From contig BROE01000013.1 in assembly GCA_036571765.1 (NCBI GenBank), positions 3,072,681 to 3,136,680 of the forward strand: a stretch of DNA of 64,000 bases, in the 5' to 3' direction. Below are positions 25,001-34,780 of this stretch, in pieces; within the stretch, counting starts at the first letter, position 1; every line of letters starts with the position of its first letter. Source of the DNA: Plecoglossus altivelis (lineage: Eukaryota; Chordata; Actinopteri; Osmeriformes; Plecoglossidae). A program made the position numbers and the translations under genes. The notes beneath the pieces are model-generated. The model made no database searches. It was not told the origin of the DNA and worked only from the letters and a program-made list of their open reading frames with translations.

Positions 25001-28000
25001 TGAGTTGCTTTGGTAGTCATGCATGTCATGTGGGAGTCTTTCTTAAATAAGTATTAGTTAAAAAAATTAAAAAGTGTTTTAGAAGGGTTTTTTTTTTCTT
25101 TCTGTTGAAAGTGTATCACACTGCCTGTAATGTTGTCGAAATGTTTCGATAAGTCCTAAATATAACATTCGCACACGTAAACATTTTGATTTGAAGAATT
25201 CAGAGTAGCTGTAAGGCCAGTCTCCTTGACCTATTAATAGCCAGTGTAGTCTTGGTGGATACCAGGTCCCACAGTTTGATAGTCATATCGTTAGAGACGC
25301 TGGCCACTCGCTGGCACTGTGGATCGAACCTACACCGGGTTATGGTCGACTTGTGGTGACCTGTGAGAAGAGAGAATCAAAAATCAGCCATCTTGTCTTG
25401 ATTGGCCTGAAGCTGTAGCCAGCAGCAGGGGAATCCAACCCTGCTATTGAAGAGCACCCTGCTATTGAAGAGCACCCTGCTATTGAAGAGCACCCTGCTA
25501 TTGAAGAGCACCCTGCTATTGAAGAGCACCCTGCGTGTGAGTTTTACTAACAACTAAAAGCTCCAACACGGATCTAGCACACCTGATTCTAAGAATTAGC
25601 CAATAGATCAGGTCACTGTGTGTAGAATCAGGTCAAATGAGTGTGTTAGCAGCAAAACCAAACAGACAGGTAGCTCTCCAGGAATAGGGTTGGACACATC
25701 TGGCCTGCAGTGCAGTGCAGTGCGATGCAGTGTGGTGCAGTCCAGTGCAGTGCAGTGTTGTACAGTAAACAGAGTTGATTCTCACTGCCAAATCCCAGGT
25801 TTACCTTTAAGGTAAAAGACTCGCTCTCCGGTGTCTGTGTCTGTGAGGTAGATGGCGTTTTCCTGGTCTGAGCCCGATGCCACCAGCTTTCCATCCCCAG
25901 AAGCGCTGCAGGAGGTCACATAGCCCCCATGAGGAGCTGTCCACTGCAACACACAGACACACAGAGCGGGACGCCACCCGAATAGGCTCTTCACCAAAAC
26001 GAAAAGTACCACGACCAACGCGACAGATTCACAACCTCGTGTAACCCCCCCCACCCCCATGGTGTTTAATTATTGTCAGCCTGTGCAAGGCCTGGAAATG
26101 TGTTGACAGAAGGGTAACGTGAAGGTGAGCTTGGAAGTGTGAGAGGATTAAGAGAATTGGTTCACCATTATCTTTCCGGTCTCCAGGTCCCAGGCAACAA
26201 GGGTTTTGTCCAACGAAGCTGTGATGAGCCTGTTGGAAGGACACAGAGGAATCGCTAATCACTTAATTAAACACAAAGCAGCTGTCCAAGAAATAGGAAT
26301 TCAATGAGCAGCTATGTAGGAACATAAGGGGCACTGTGAGCATTGCCAGCAAACTGTAATCAGTGAATTCTTTTGTGGTTATGGAGACTACATTTCTGGG
26401 CACCCATGGATACAGTTCACTGAGCGAGCTCGACTACCGGGGTTACCTGGCAACCGTGTCTGTGCCGGTGGAGAGCACAAACAAAGAGCCAGTAAAAAAA
26501 AAAAGGGGGGGGGGGCTGGAAAATGTGATTGGAGACCTGTGTGTCTAGCCATGGGGAGTCACACACACAAAGCATTTGACTCCAGTCGCTAATAATGTTG
26601 TTGTGAATTGGTTCAATCTGCCAAAAATGCTACCATTCAGATGGAAAAGACACTTTAGAAACACATAGAAGGGAGAATTATACCATTGTGCTGCACTGAA
26701 TTACTTCATATTTTGACAAGCATTGTAGCAAGGAGATTAATCTATCAACATATGATGTACAAGAGAGCAGAAGATTTGCATCAAGAATATTGTTTATTCA
26801 TGAGGAATACTGATTTTAAATTTACATACAAACAGGAGCGCTGTTTATCAGCTTCAGACAGCATCACACTATGTAGCTCACCTGTTCTCATTCATACAGC
26901 ATCATGCTAGCATTCTTCGATTCATACACCTGTTCATCATTTGCAGGATCGCTAGCTAGTTAACCTGTTCTCATTCATACACATCATGCTAGCTCTCTCC
27001 TGTTCTCATTCATAGTTCAGAACCTTGCTAGTTTGTCTCATTCATACAGCATCATGTTAGCTTAGTTCACCTGTTCTCATTCATAAGCATGCAATGTTAG
27101 CTTTCATGCGCTAGATTCATGTTAGGGAGTACAGCATCATAGTTCACCTGTTCTCATTCATACAGCATCATGCTAGCTAGTTCACCTGTTCTCATTCATA
27201 CAGCATCATGCTAGCTAGTTCACCTGTTCTCATTCATACAGCATCATGCTACCTAGCTCACCTGTTCTCATTCATACAGCATCATGCTACCTAGCTCACC
27301 TGTTCTCATTTAAACAGCATCATGCTACCTAGCTCACCTGTTCTTATTTAAATAGCATCACGCTAGCTAGCTCACCTGTTCTCATTCATACAGCATCATG
27401 CTAGCTAGCTCACCTGTTCTCATTCATACAGCATCATGCTACCTAGCTCACCTGTTCTTCTTTGGGACCAAGGTGCACTCAGTGATGGCAGATTTATGAC
27501 CACCTTTGAAAACCTGCAGGGAAGTTCCAGAATCCGAATCCTGCAAAGAGTCAAAGAAGTTTGTTATGTTTCCTTCCGGCTTCATGGCTATGCCTGTAGC
27601 TGGTGAGATGGATCAATGGCAATAAACTACATATATCATAGCCCCAAGTTTCATGCAAGGCCTACTGTGCAATATTGTATTTGTATATTTTTAGTCTATT
27701 TACCCTTCTCCCCCCCCCGTTTATATTTTATACCTGCAGTAGAGAGGATTTGAATCTGTAACCTCATAATCTGCTGTCAAGGACTATAACCACTGAGATT
27801 AACCCATCCTCAAAGAGAATTAGCTTGTTCATCCTGATTGTATCTTTTTTTATGCTGAGGCTATAGGAATTATAATTTGCCTTTATGTGTGTGTGATGTT
27901 GTTGTGTGTGTGTGTCATGATCACACAGTGCTTCTGTCTCTGTGCAGTATATGTGTATGTGTGTTTATGTATGTGTGTATGTGTATCTTCGTGTCATGGA

Positions 28001-28592
28001 AACAGAAGTGACAGGTGCTGACTGTGTCAGTATGACCTCGGAACACCTTGATGGGAATCTGCAAGAACAATCACACGGCTGCTTCTCCATTACAACGGTT
28101 GACAATTGACCAGTTAATCTTAAAAAACGTTGGAAGTGCAGTAATGAGAATGTCCATCATGGAAAACAGCGCTTCCTTTTCCAATTACACCTCAATCAAT
28201 AACCCATCTGTTCAGACGACGTTACGCTCCTGTCAGAAATGTGAAGTTTGGATGAAGTTTGGATGAAGTTTGGCTGCTTGCCAGAGCTGGTGCGCTGCTG
28301 TTATCCGTGCATGGTAGACAGATGGTGAAGCTTTCAACGTTTGTGAAACTTCACACGGCAGAAATGCACCAAATTAGCTCTTTCCGTTTTAATGTCTACC
28401 AGAAGGTTTTATCTAGAAACAGCTTTGCTAGCTAGGGCTAGCTGGCAAATTTCCCAAATTTTGGACTCGGTTTACCTGGGAAAGTGGTTCATGGTCCCAT
28501 AACGAAACTCTTTCTTCTTGATCTTCAATAACATCCTTGTCCTCTTCATTTGTTTCATCGAGCGACAAAGGGTCGATATTTTTAAAAGCCAT
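21868..28592 (-). CDS. wdr88: WD repeat-containing protein 88 (PQWD protein), 11 coding exons, exon 2 damaged
   Basis: Exons: 28592-28476, 28058 to about 27984, 27540-27452, 26229-26166, 25943-25805, 25360-25231, 23304-23120, 22741-22659, 22524-22456, 22240-22142, 22002-21868. The joined product is about 394 aa (human about 470). An acidic N-terminus is followed by seven WD40 blades, with SASWDKTLQVWD, GHEGSVSSC and GAFDKTVAVWD close to human WDR88, and a C-terminal CxxC...CxxC segment (CEECGKQFSL, KCVFCR), a possible zinc site also present in the human protein. WD40 propellers act as protein-binding scaffolds; the specific role of WDR88 is not established. Start chosen at the first ATG that runs into a conserved spliced frame. 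Exon 2 lacks a donor and about 12 codons that complete blade 1. The rest is in phase. It lies about 430 bases after the gpatch1 stop, same strand. Confidence 0.92.
22142..22240 (-). CDS. wdr88: wdr88 exon 10: end of blade 7 and linker
   Basis: 33 codons starting DSTVRLWNIENAEQIPEVIE. Acceptor TCTGTAG, donor GTTGGC, phase 0. Confidence 0.93.
22456..22524 (-). CDS. wdr88: wdr88 exon 9: first half of blade 7
   Basis: 23 codons, GHSDWVTDVSISNDKKWVAS and ASK. Acceptor TTCCCAG, donor GTGCGT, phase 0. Confidence 0.94.
22659..22741 (-). CDS. wdr88: wdr88 exon 8: blade 6
   Basis: Encodes SLLVSGAFDKTVAVWDMAAF and CRTLVLK. Acceptor GCCACAG, donor GTGACG, phase 0. Confidence 0.94.
23120..23304 (-). CDS. 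wdr88: wdr88 exon 7: blade 5 and start of blade 6
   Basis: 61 codons with SASWDKTLQVWDIHEGTFRT and GHEGSVSSCVFSND, the stretch most similar to human WDR88. Acceptor CCACAACAG, donor GTAAGC, phase 1. Confidence 0.95.
23353..23565 (+). mobile_element. Palindromic hAT-type MITE (copy 3) in wdr88
   Basis: 213 bases, ends CAGAAGTCTCCAATCCTGG and GATTGGAGACCCCTG, 8-bp flanks AGTTAAAG and AGTTCAAA. Same family, in intron 6. Confidence 0.85.
23764..24021 (+). mobile_element. Palindromic hAT-type MITE (copy 4), inflated and divergent
   Basis: Same ends (CAGGGGGGGTGTCAAACTCC ... GCACCCTG) and CCTCGAGG arms, but about 258 bases long with many extra bases compared with the 212-214 base copies. Probably unpolished sequence rather than true divergence. 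Confidence 0.75.
24058..24966 (+). repeat. Direct duplication with one inflated copy (wdr88 intron 6)
   Basis: 24058-24573 (516 bases) and 24574-24966 (393 bases) share the same order of words: ACACGCAACAA, AACATCAAAAGC, AATGTAGCCGACATC, AGGCCCACGGGGG, AGCCCAATGAACGT, GGGAATCAA or GAGAATCAA. The first copy carries extra bases, mostly homopolymer extensions and single insertions, throughout. Confidence 0.85.
25231..25360 (-). CDS. wdr88: wdr88 exon 6: blade 4
   Basis: Encodes HHKSTITRCRFDPQCQRVAS and NDMTIKLWD. Acceptor TCACAG, donor GTCAAG, phase 2. The next intron (23305-25230) holds a noisy duplicated block and two MITE copies. Confidence 0.93.
25424..25705 (+). mobile_element. Second hAT-like MITE family, with an internal 18-bp array
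   Basis: The left end reads CAGGGGAATCCAACCCTGC and the right end, in complement, CAGATGTGTCCAACCCTAT. Inside are CACACCTGATTCTAAGAATT and a partial complement. Boundaries approximate; no clear target duplication read. Confidence 0.5.
25437..25535 (+). repeat. 18-bp tandem repeat, about 5 copies
   Basis: ACCCTGCTATTGAAGAGC repeated almost perfectly, apparently amplified from the left arm of the surrounding MITE. Confidence 0.9.
25805..25943 (-). CDS. wdr88: wdr88 exon 5: blade 3
   Basis: 46 codons plus one base; VTSCSASGDGKLVASGSDQE is followed by the divergent AIYLTDTDTG, where the usual Trp-Asp is replaced as in human WDR88 (ICIMDAEN). Donor GTAAAC, phase 1. Confidence 0.93.
26166..26229 (-). 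CDS. wdr88: wdr88 exon 4: end of blade 2
   Basis: 21 codons, LITASLDKTLVAWDLETGKI and Met, a complete WD40 strand c/d signature. Acceptor CCAACAG, donor GTGAAC, phase 0. Confidence 0.93.
26880..27458 (+). repeat. 38-bp tandem repeat carrying the wdr88 exon 3 splice donor
   Basis: The unit runs CACCTGTTCTCATTCATACA then GCATCATGCTAGCTAGCT. About nine clean units occur from 27140 to 27458; units before that are garbled. On the minus (sense) strand each unit contains GAACAG|GTGAGC or GTGAAC, the same donor that ends exon 3. Confidence 0.9.
27452..27540 (-). CDS. wdr88: wdr88 exon 3: start of blade 2
   Basis: 29 codons plus two bases, DSDSGTSLQVFKGGHKSAIT and onwards. Acceptor TTTGCAG. The donor CAG|GTGAGC is also the edge of a 38-bp tandem array that repeats the same donor downstream. 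Confidence 0.9.
27735..27807 (-). pseudogene. tRNA-Cys-like relic or tRNA-derived SINE head
   Basis: Minus strand carries CTCAGTGGTTATAG (A box-like), TTGACAGCAGATTATGAGG (like the Cys anticodon arm TTGACTGCAGATC) and AGATTCAAATCC (B box). The acceptor stem does not pair, so this is a relic rather than a working gene. Confidence 0.45.
27984..28058 (-). CDS. wdr88: wdr88 exon 2, truncated: first part of WD blade 1
   Basis: After a CTTGCAG acceptor it encodes IPIKVFRGHTDTVSTCHFCF and HDTKI, matching the human blade 1 start. The frame then runs straight into a TG/TA microsatellite with no usable GT donor. The expected continuation (Ser-Gly-Ser-Tyr-Asp...Lys-Leu-Trp) is absent here and in the rest of the intron. 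The low boundary is approximate. Confidence 0.75.
28476..28592 (-). CDS. wdr88: wdr88 exon 1: acidic N-terminus
   Basis: 39 codons, MAFKNIDPLSLDETNEEDKD onwards, ending WDHEPLSQ at a GTAAAC donor (phase 0). An overlapping ATG lies five bases upstream in another frame. Confidence 0.85.
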
Positions 28593-28955
28593 TTCATATC
28601 TTACAGCCGAACAATCTGTAGTGTCGCTGTGTAGTTCCCATTAATAGTATTTGTATTAAGGTAAGTTAACTCCAAAGTTTGCTACCCCAGGGGGTGGGTT
28701 ACTATGGTAATATTGGAAGAACACACATCGAGGTTACCGAGTTAACGGGTGGCCACGGTAAAATGCCATTTACTCTCTCATGTTGCCTCAAAGTGAACAG
28801 ACATTATTTGCTCTAACTGTAAAACAATGTTATAGCTAGCATTGGGTGCAAGTCGTTAAAACGACACATATTTCCGAATTTTTACATAATTTCATTTAAA
28901 AAAAACAGCACTCAGCAAAAAAACCCTCACTTGGTAATGACAAAATCAGCGATTA

Positions 28956-28961
28956 TTTATT
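28956..28961 (-). promoter_or_regulatory. gpatch1: gpatch1 polyadenylation signal (AATAAA)
   Basis: AATAAA on the minus strand about 200 bases past the stop. The space to the wdr88 start codon is about 365 bases, so the two genes nearly abut. Confidence 0.45.
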
Positions 28962-29160
28962 ATTAAGGGGACGACAGGAATGCTTGACAAAAAATATCAG
29001 TCTTAAAATATTATTTTCTCATGCTCATCCTTCTCATTACATGAGAATCGCATGGAAAATATATGCCCTTATGCACTGATCAATACTGAGCAATAAAGGA
29101 TTCAAAGTATAAATATCACAGAGTCCTCATAGAGAACAGATTTTCCCTCCAGATTCAGGT

Positions 29161-29188
29161 TCACTTTATCCCACTCATGGTTTTCAAC
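29161..29188 (-). CDS. gpatch1: gpatch1 exon 20: last nine codons
   Basis: After a GTTCTAG acceptor it completes Arg and encodes LKTMSGIK and TGA, corresponding to RLKSLPLRRQ of human. Short but in phase. Confidence 0.8.
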
Positions 29189-32100
29189 CTAGAACATAGA
29201 GAAAAGACAATATCTTTAGAGTAACAGCAGAGCGCAGAAAAAATAAAAAAATAAACTACATTTCCCAGAATCCTTTTTGGGCTACAGCTGGTAATAACCT
29301 ATGACCTTTTGAGCAGCTCTTCTGTCGACGGCCCCCTAGAGTCTCCGTCTTCCTCGCTGTCCGTCTCACTCCCGTCAGACGAACTGAGGACAATCACTTC
29401 TTTCTTACTCTTCTTCTTCTCTTTTTGTTTTTGCTTCTTGTGTTTCTTCTTCTGCTGTAAAAATAAAAGTGTCCTGTAGATTTCTACTTAACAAAATGGC
29501 CTAAATGTTGCTGCATATGTTTATATATACGGTTTTTTAAAAACTTTTATTTCTATGGGTACTCACTACAGTTGATTTAGGATTAATCTATTCTCCACTA
29601 AAAAATATTGGCCTTTTTAAATGATTATATTGGACAGAGACAGTGATTGACAGATAAGGGAGAGAGGGGATGGGGGAAATGCATGTAGAAATGGTTCGAC
29701 CCAAGATCTACCCCAGGCTGGTGAGTGTTCCTCAGCGGATACTGCATGCGTTCTAGTCACCAGGGCGACTGGGGCGACCGAGGATGACATTCTGTTCCCC
29801 GCTCACCTTTTTATCCTTCTTGCTCTTGCGCGCTTTCTTGTTTTTGTGCTTCTCCTTGCACTTCTTCTTGTGTTTTTCCTCCTTCGCAGGAGGACTCAAG
29901 GACAAGCGACTTCCTTCTGCTACACAGTGCGGCAACAAAAGGAGGTTTCATTGTTAATGCTACTATTGAACACAGAAAGAAATGGAAATATTTCAACAGC
30001 CACATACCCAGTTATGTAGATATATTTTGTGGTTCCACCCACATTCCAAAACAAACCAATGCCCCTGAACTGGAGAAAAAGGTTTAATAATAAGCAACAA
30101 ATAATAAATCATACTTTGTGCAGATGAAGGGGGTGGTAGTCGGGGGCCAAACTCCTCCTCTTCCTGTGACGAAGGGGGAGGGGCCGAGGCAGTTTTGGTG
30201 GAGGTCAGGTCTTGATTAAGGACAAGTAAACACAGGGTTCAAATGTCATTGTCTATTCACCAAATATTGTCTTTAAACTTGACCTGTTTTTCTGGGCCTA
30301 AAGGCATCAACAGAGCCACATAGGATGGGTGACTCACCAAGCAGTTTGTTGTTGTGAGTCATTATACTATGCATGACTGTTATTGAGATGTCATTGTTGC
30401 TCTGTTGTCAAGATACTATTATTATTGTTTACTGAGCGTGGTTACCTTGCCATGTGGTTAGTAAATACAGATTGTTCCTTGACACTGACCAACAAAAGAA
30501 ATAACAGAAGTAGATCTATAGAACCAAAGAACTCTAGAACCCTTATGTTGAACATTTCTATTGGAACTGTTTCTACGTCGCTTTGGATAGAAGTGTCGGA
30601 ATCTCGGAATTCTCGCCAGGATTTGAAGGAAAAGAGCAGTGAGGGTTGTGTCTGGTCACCTGTGTGTTGGTCAGGCTTCCCTTGCGTCTGGGATGATGCG
30701 CTGGCAGTTTTGTTGTTGATGTTGAATAGGCTAGACAGCACAGAGTCAGCCCTGCCTTGCACGCTCTCCTCTACCTCATCTTCCTCCTCCCCCTCTTCGT
30801 CCTCATCAGACGAGGATGACTTCTCGTCTGACGAACTGACGAAGATGGCTTTGAACAGGTCCATGGATGGCCTGCTCTCTTCCTCCTCCTTCTCCTCCTC
30901 CTCCTCTTCCTCTTTCTTCTTCCCAGCTTCTTGTTCCTGTGGAACAACAGCAAGAATGGCACATGGTTGCAGACCATCACAGCAACCCTAAACATTATCG
31001 CCTTGATACAATACGACCAGAAAACCCAAGTTATCAAACGGTTTCGCTGCCAAGTCTTTTAACGTCACGTCAACATCACTCAGCATAGAAGCGGAATTCT
31101 GCTAATCCTGCTATTCACCATCACGCATTCAGTTAGCCAAAGCTGGTTCACTGTAGGCGCCCACGAATAACTCGCAACCGCAAAAACACACCAAGGCTAA
31201 CCAGGTAACCCTAGATTTCCTATAAGGAAAGACACACCAAGGCTAACCAGGTAACCCTAGATTTCCTATAAAGAAAGACACATCAGGGCTAACTGGGTAG
31301 CCCTAGTCTTCCTATAAGGAAAGACACAAGATGATGAGCTGTACCTTCGCAACCGCAAATTCTGCAAATTTGCAACCGCAAAAACACACTAAGGCTAACC
31401 GGATGACCCAAGATTTCCTACAAGAAAGGACTCCACGCAGGACGTTAGCGCTACCTTGGCGGTGGGGTCTGGTGTTGGGGCCGAATCGTGCTGGGCCCCG
31501 GAGGCCCCTGGGGCTCCAGACGCCTCGCTCCGAGCTGCGCTCAGGAACTGGCTGAGCGGATCCTTGTCTTCTTCCGTCTTCACAGCCTGGTCCCATCTGG
31601 ACCTCTTCCCAGGCTCCGAGGGCTTTGAAGAGGCTTAGAGGAAGGAGGAACAGAGCTAGCATCACTAGAGGACAGACACGTCCGACCCGCTAACACCGCT
31701 AGCTCGCGTGCGATCGGGAATGAATCACGGTTAGCGTGAGACAAGGCGCGGGTGTGGTTCTCCTCCGTACCTGGTGGAGGCGCTGCAGCGGCCGTAGGAC
31801 TGTCCGACACTGACAGGAAGTTGAAGACGGAGAATTTATCCCTTTTCACTTTGGGCATTCCCACAATCCCGGATCTGTCAACCAACATCAAAGAGGTTAA
31901 GGCAAGTATTTGACACAAGTGTTTTTCTCTGTGTGTTTTCCTGTGAGTGTTTTCCCGTGTGTGTGTGTGTGTGTGTGTGCATGTGTTTTCCCATGTGTGT
32001 GTGTGTGTTTTCCCACATGTGTGTGTGTTTTCCTATGTGTGTGTGTGTGTGTACATGTGTTTTGCTGTGTGTGTGTGTGTGTTTTCCTGCGTGTGTGTGT

Positions 32101-34631
32101 TTTCCTGTGTGTGTGTGTTTTCCTGTGTGTGTGTGTTTTCCTGTGTGTGTGTTTTCCTGTCTGTGTTTGTTTTCCTATGTGTGTGTGCGTGTGTTTGTTT
32201 TCCTATGTGTGTGTTTTCCTGTGTGTGTGTGTGCGTGTGTGTTTTCCTGTGTGTGTGTGTGTGTGTGCGTGTCTTACCCAGGGTACGGGTTGGGGATGTT
32301 GAACCTCTTGCAGAGCAGCGTGTCAGGATGCCACTCAAACGTGTCTCTGGTGAGTTTTCCAAACATCTTCATCTTCACTGCTGCCTGCTTGTCATCCACG
32401 TCGTTCTGCACACGGGGCAACAAACAGACACAAAAGAGGAATGTTACTAAACTAACACAGAACTAAACTGCCAAAGACAAGACAAGATAAGTGGTTAATA
32501 TTCGTCCGTGTCAAAGTAAGATAAACTCAGGAAGATGTTGAAACCATAATACGTCTTTACTTTACAAACACGTACTTCCTATTAACAGACTATACTGTCG
32601 TTGGTATACTACTAGAAAAGTGACGATTTAGCTGTCCTGTTTTGGTGCATATCACCTCTCCTTCCTCCTGCAGAGACAGTCAATCTCTTAGTCCTATTAA
32701 CAGTCTATGCTGTCATTTTTTAATACGCCTTGAAAAGTGAAACTGTTTCTGTGTCATGTCTGCACAGCATGCGACAACTCTCCTGCAGAGAGAGGGCTTC
32801 GTTCTTGATTGCATTTAACAGCTTCACAGCTGCTGCTAATACCATAGCAACTCTCTACATCAGGGGTGTCAAATCCCGGTCCTCGAGGGCCGCTGTCCTG
32901 AAGGTTTTCGATGTTCCCCTGCTACAGCACACCTGATTCTAATGAATAGGTTGTTATCAAGCTCTGTGGAAACCTGATAATGACCCTTCATTAGAATCAG
33001 GTGTGCTGGAGCAGAGAAACATCGAAAACCTTCGGGACAGCGGCCCTCCAGGACCTGAGTTTGACAACCCTGCTCTACGTCAACGAAACAGCTTAGATTT
33101 AAGCTGCGTCATGCTTGAGTGCTCTTCGCCTCCTGCTTCCTCCTGCCCGGCCGGCCTACCTCCTGGTCACGGGTCACCTCCACAGTGTCCCCGTCCTCCT
33201 CTGCTTTCCCCCGGGTGAAGCGGGAGGAGAGGGAGGAGCTGCTGGGCTTGTAGAGGAGAGCGGCGCGCACAAACTCATCTCTCTCCCGGCCCCTCTCCCA
33301 CTCCGTCATGGACGGGTCCAGACTCTGTTCCAGAGCATCTGAGGAGGATGAAGGGCAAAAAGAGACGCAGTCATACGCCAGCTTAAACACTTCTGTCCTA
33401 TCCAGCAGTAACAGGCAAGGACATATACTGGAGATTACTAGGTGCTGTATTTGTTCTGTACGTACGAACGGAAAAACAATGTACAGATTCTAGTCAGAGG
33501 CAAACAGTCCCATCTCCACCTTTGTCCCCCTGTTTGATGTTGTTGATGTAGAGCTCGTAGCGGGCTTGCTTGCTGGGGTTCTTCTCGAAGGGCTTGAAGG
33601 CCTGTCCAGCCTGGGCGGTGGGGCAGCTCCAGGCAGCAGTTAGGGCCTGGTGCTCCTTCTCTCCCGGGGGCTGAAACCTTCCGGCCAGAGCCTTCTGGGC
33701 TGAGGCCCGGGCTGCGGCGGCCGCCACGCCCGCAGACACCATGGCAGAGTGTGACCCTGCTGAGGGGGCGGAGATGGCAGGGCCTGGGGCAGGGGTGGTG
33801 GCAGGGGTGGTGGCGAGGGAGGGGGCGGTGGCGTTGCGCAGGGAGGCGAGCTTCTCTCTGTCCTCGGATTTTAGAAGGTCGAACACAGACTTGGGTCCTG
33901 TGGAGAGACAGGCTGATGGATGAGACAGAAAGGATGTGCATGCACGCCTGTGCAGCCGCTTACACACACGTCTCTCACAGACACACACATGCGCGCACAC
34001 ACACGCGCACACACACACACACACGTAAACCTGCTCACACGCACCTGTTCTCTCAGACACACACACACGTATATCTGCTCACACCTGCTTGCTCTCTCTG
34101 TCTCTCTGTCTCTCTGTCTCTCTGTCTCTCTGTCTCTCTGTCTCTGTCTCTCTGTCTGTCTGTCTCTGTGTCTCTCTCTGTGTCTCTCTCTGTGTCTCTC
34201 TCTGTGTCTCTCTCTGTGTCTCTCTCTGTGTCTCTCTCTGTGTCTCTCTCTGTGGCCTTTGGTGCTCCTTCTCTCCCGGGGGCTGAAATCCTTCCGGCCA
34301 GGGCCTCTGGGCGAGGCCCGGGCTGCGGCGGGCCGCCATGCCCGCAACACCCATGGCAGAGTCGGACCCTGCTGATGGGCGGAGATGGCCAGGCCCTGGG
34401 GCGGGGGTGGTGGCGAGGGAGGGTGGCGATGGCGGCTTGCGCAGGGAGGCGAGCTTCTCTCTGTCCTCGGATTTAGAGTTGAACACAGACTTGCGTCCTG
34501 TGGAGAGAGACAGGCTGATGGATGAGACAGAAAGGATTTGTGCATGCACGCCTGTGCAGCCGCTTACACACACGTCTCTCACAGACACACACATGCGCGC
34601 GCACACACACACACACACACACATGCGCGTG

Positions 34632-34674
<43 letters not shown>

Positions 34675-34748
34675 ACCTGCTCACACGCACCTGTTCTCTC
34701 AGACACACGTATATCTGCTCACACCTGCTTGCTCGCTCGCTCGCTCGC

Positions 34749-34780
<32 letters not shown>

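Noticed and set aside
30442..30659. Extension of gpatch1 exon 16 to the end of its open frame
   Set aside because: A clear GTGACC donor at 30659 in the right phase joins to exon 17; the extension has no family similarity.
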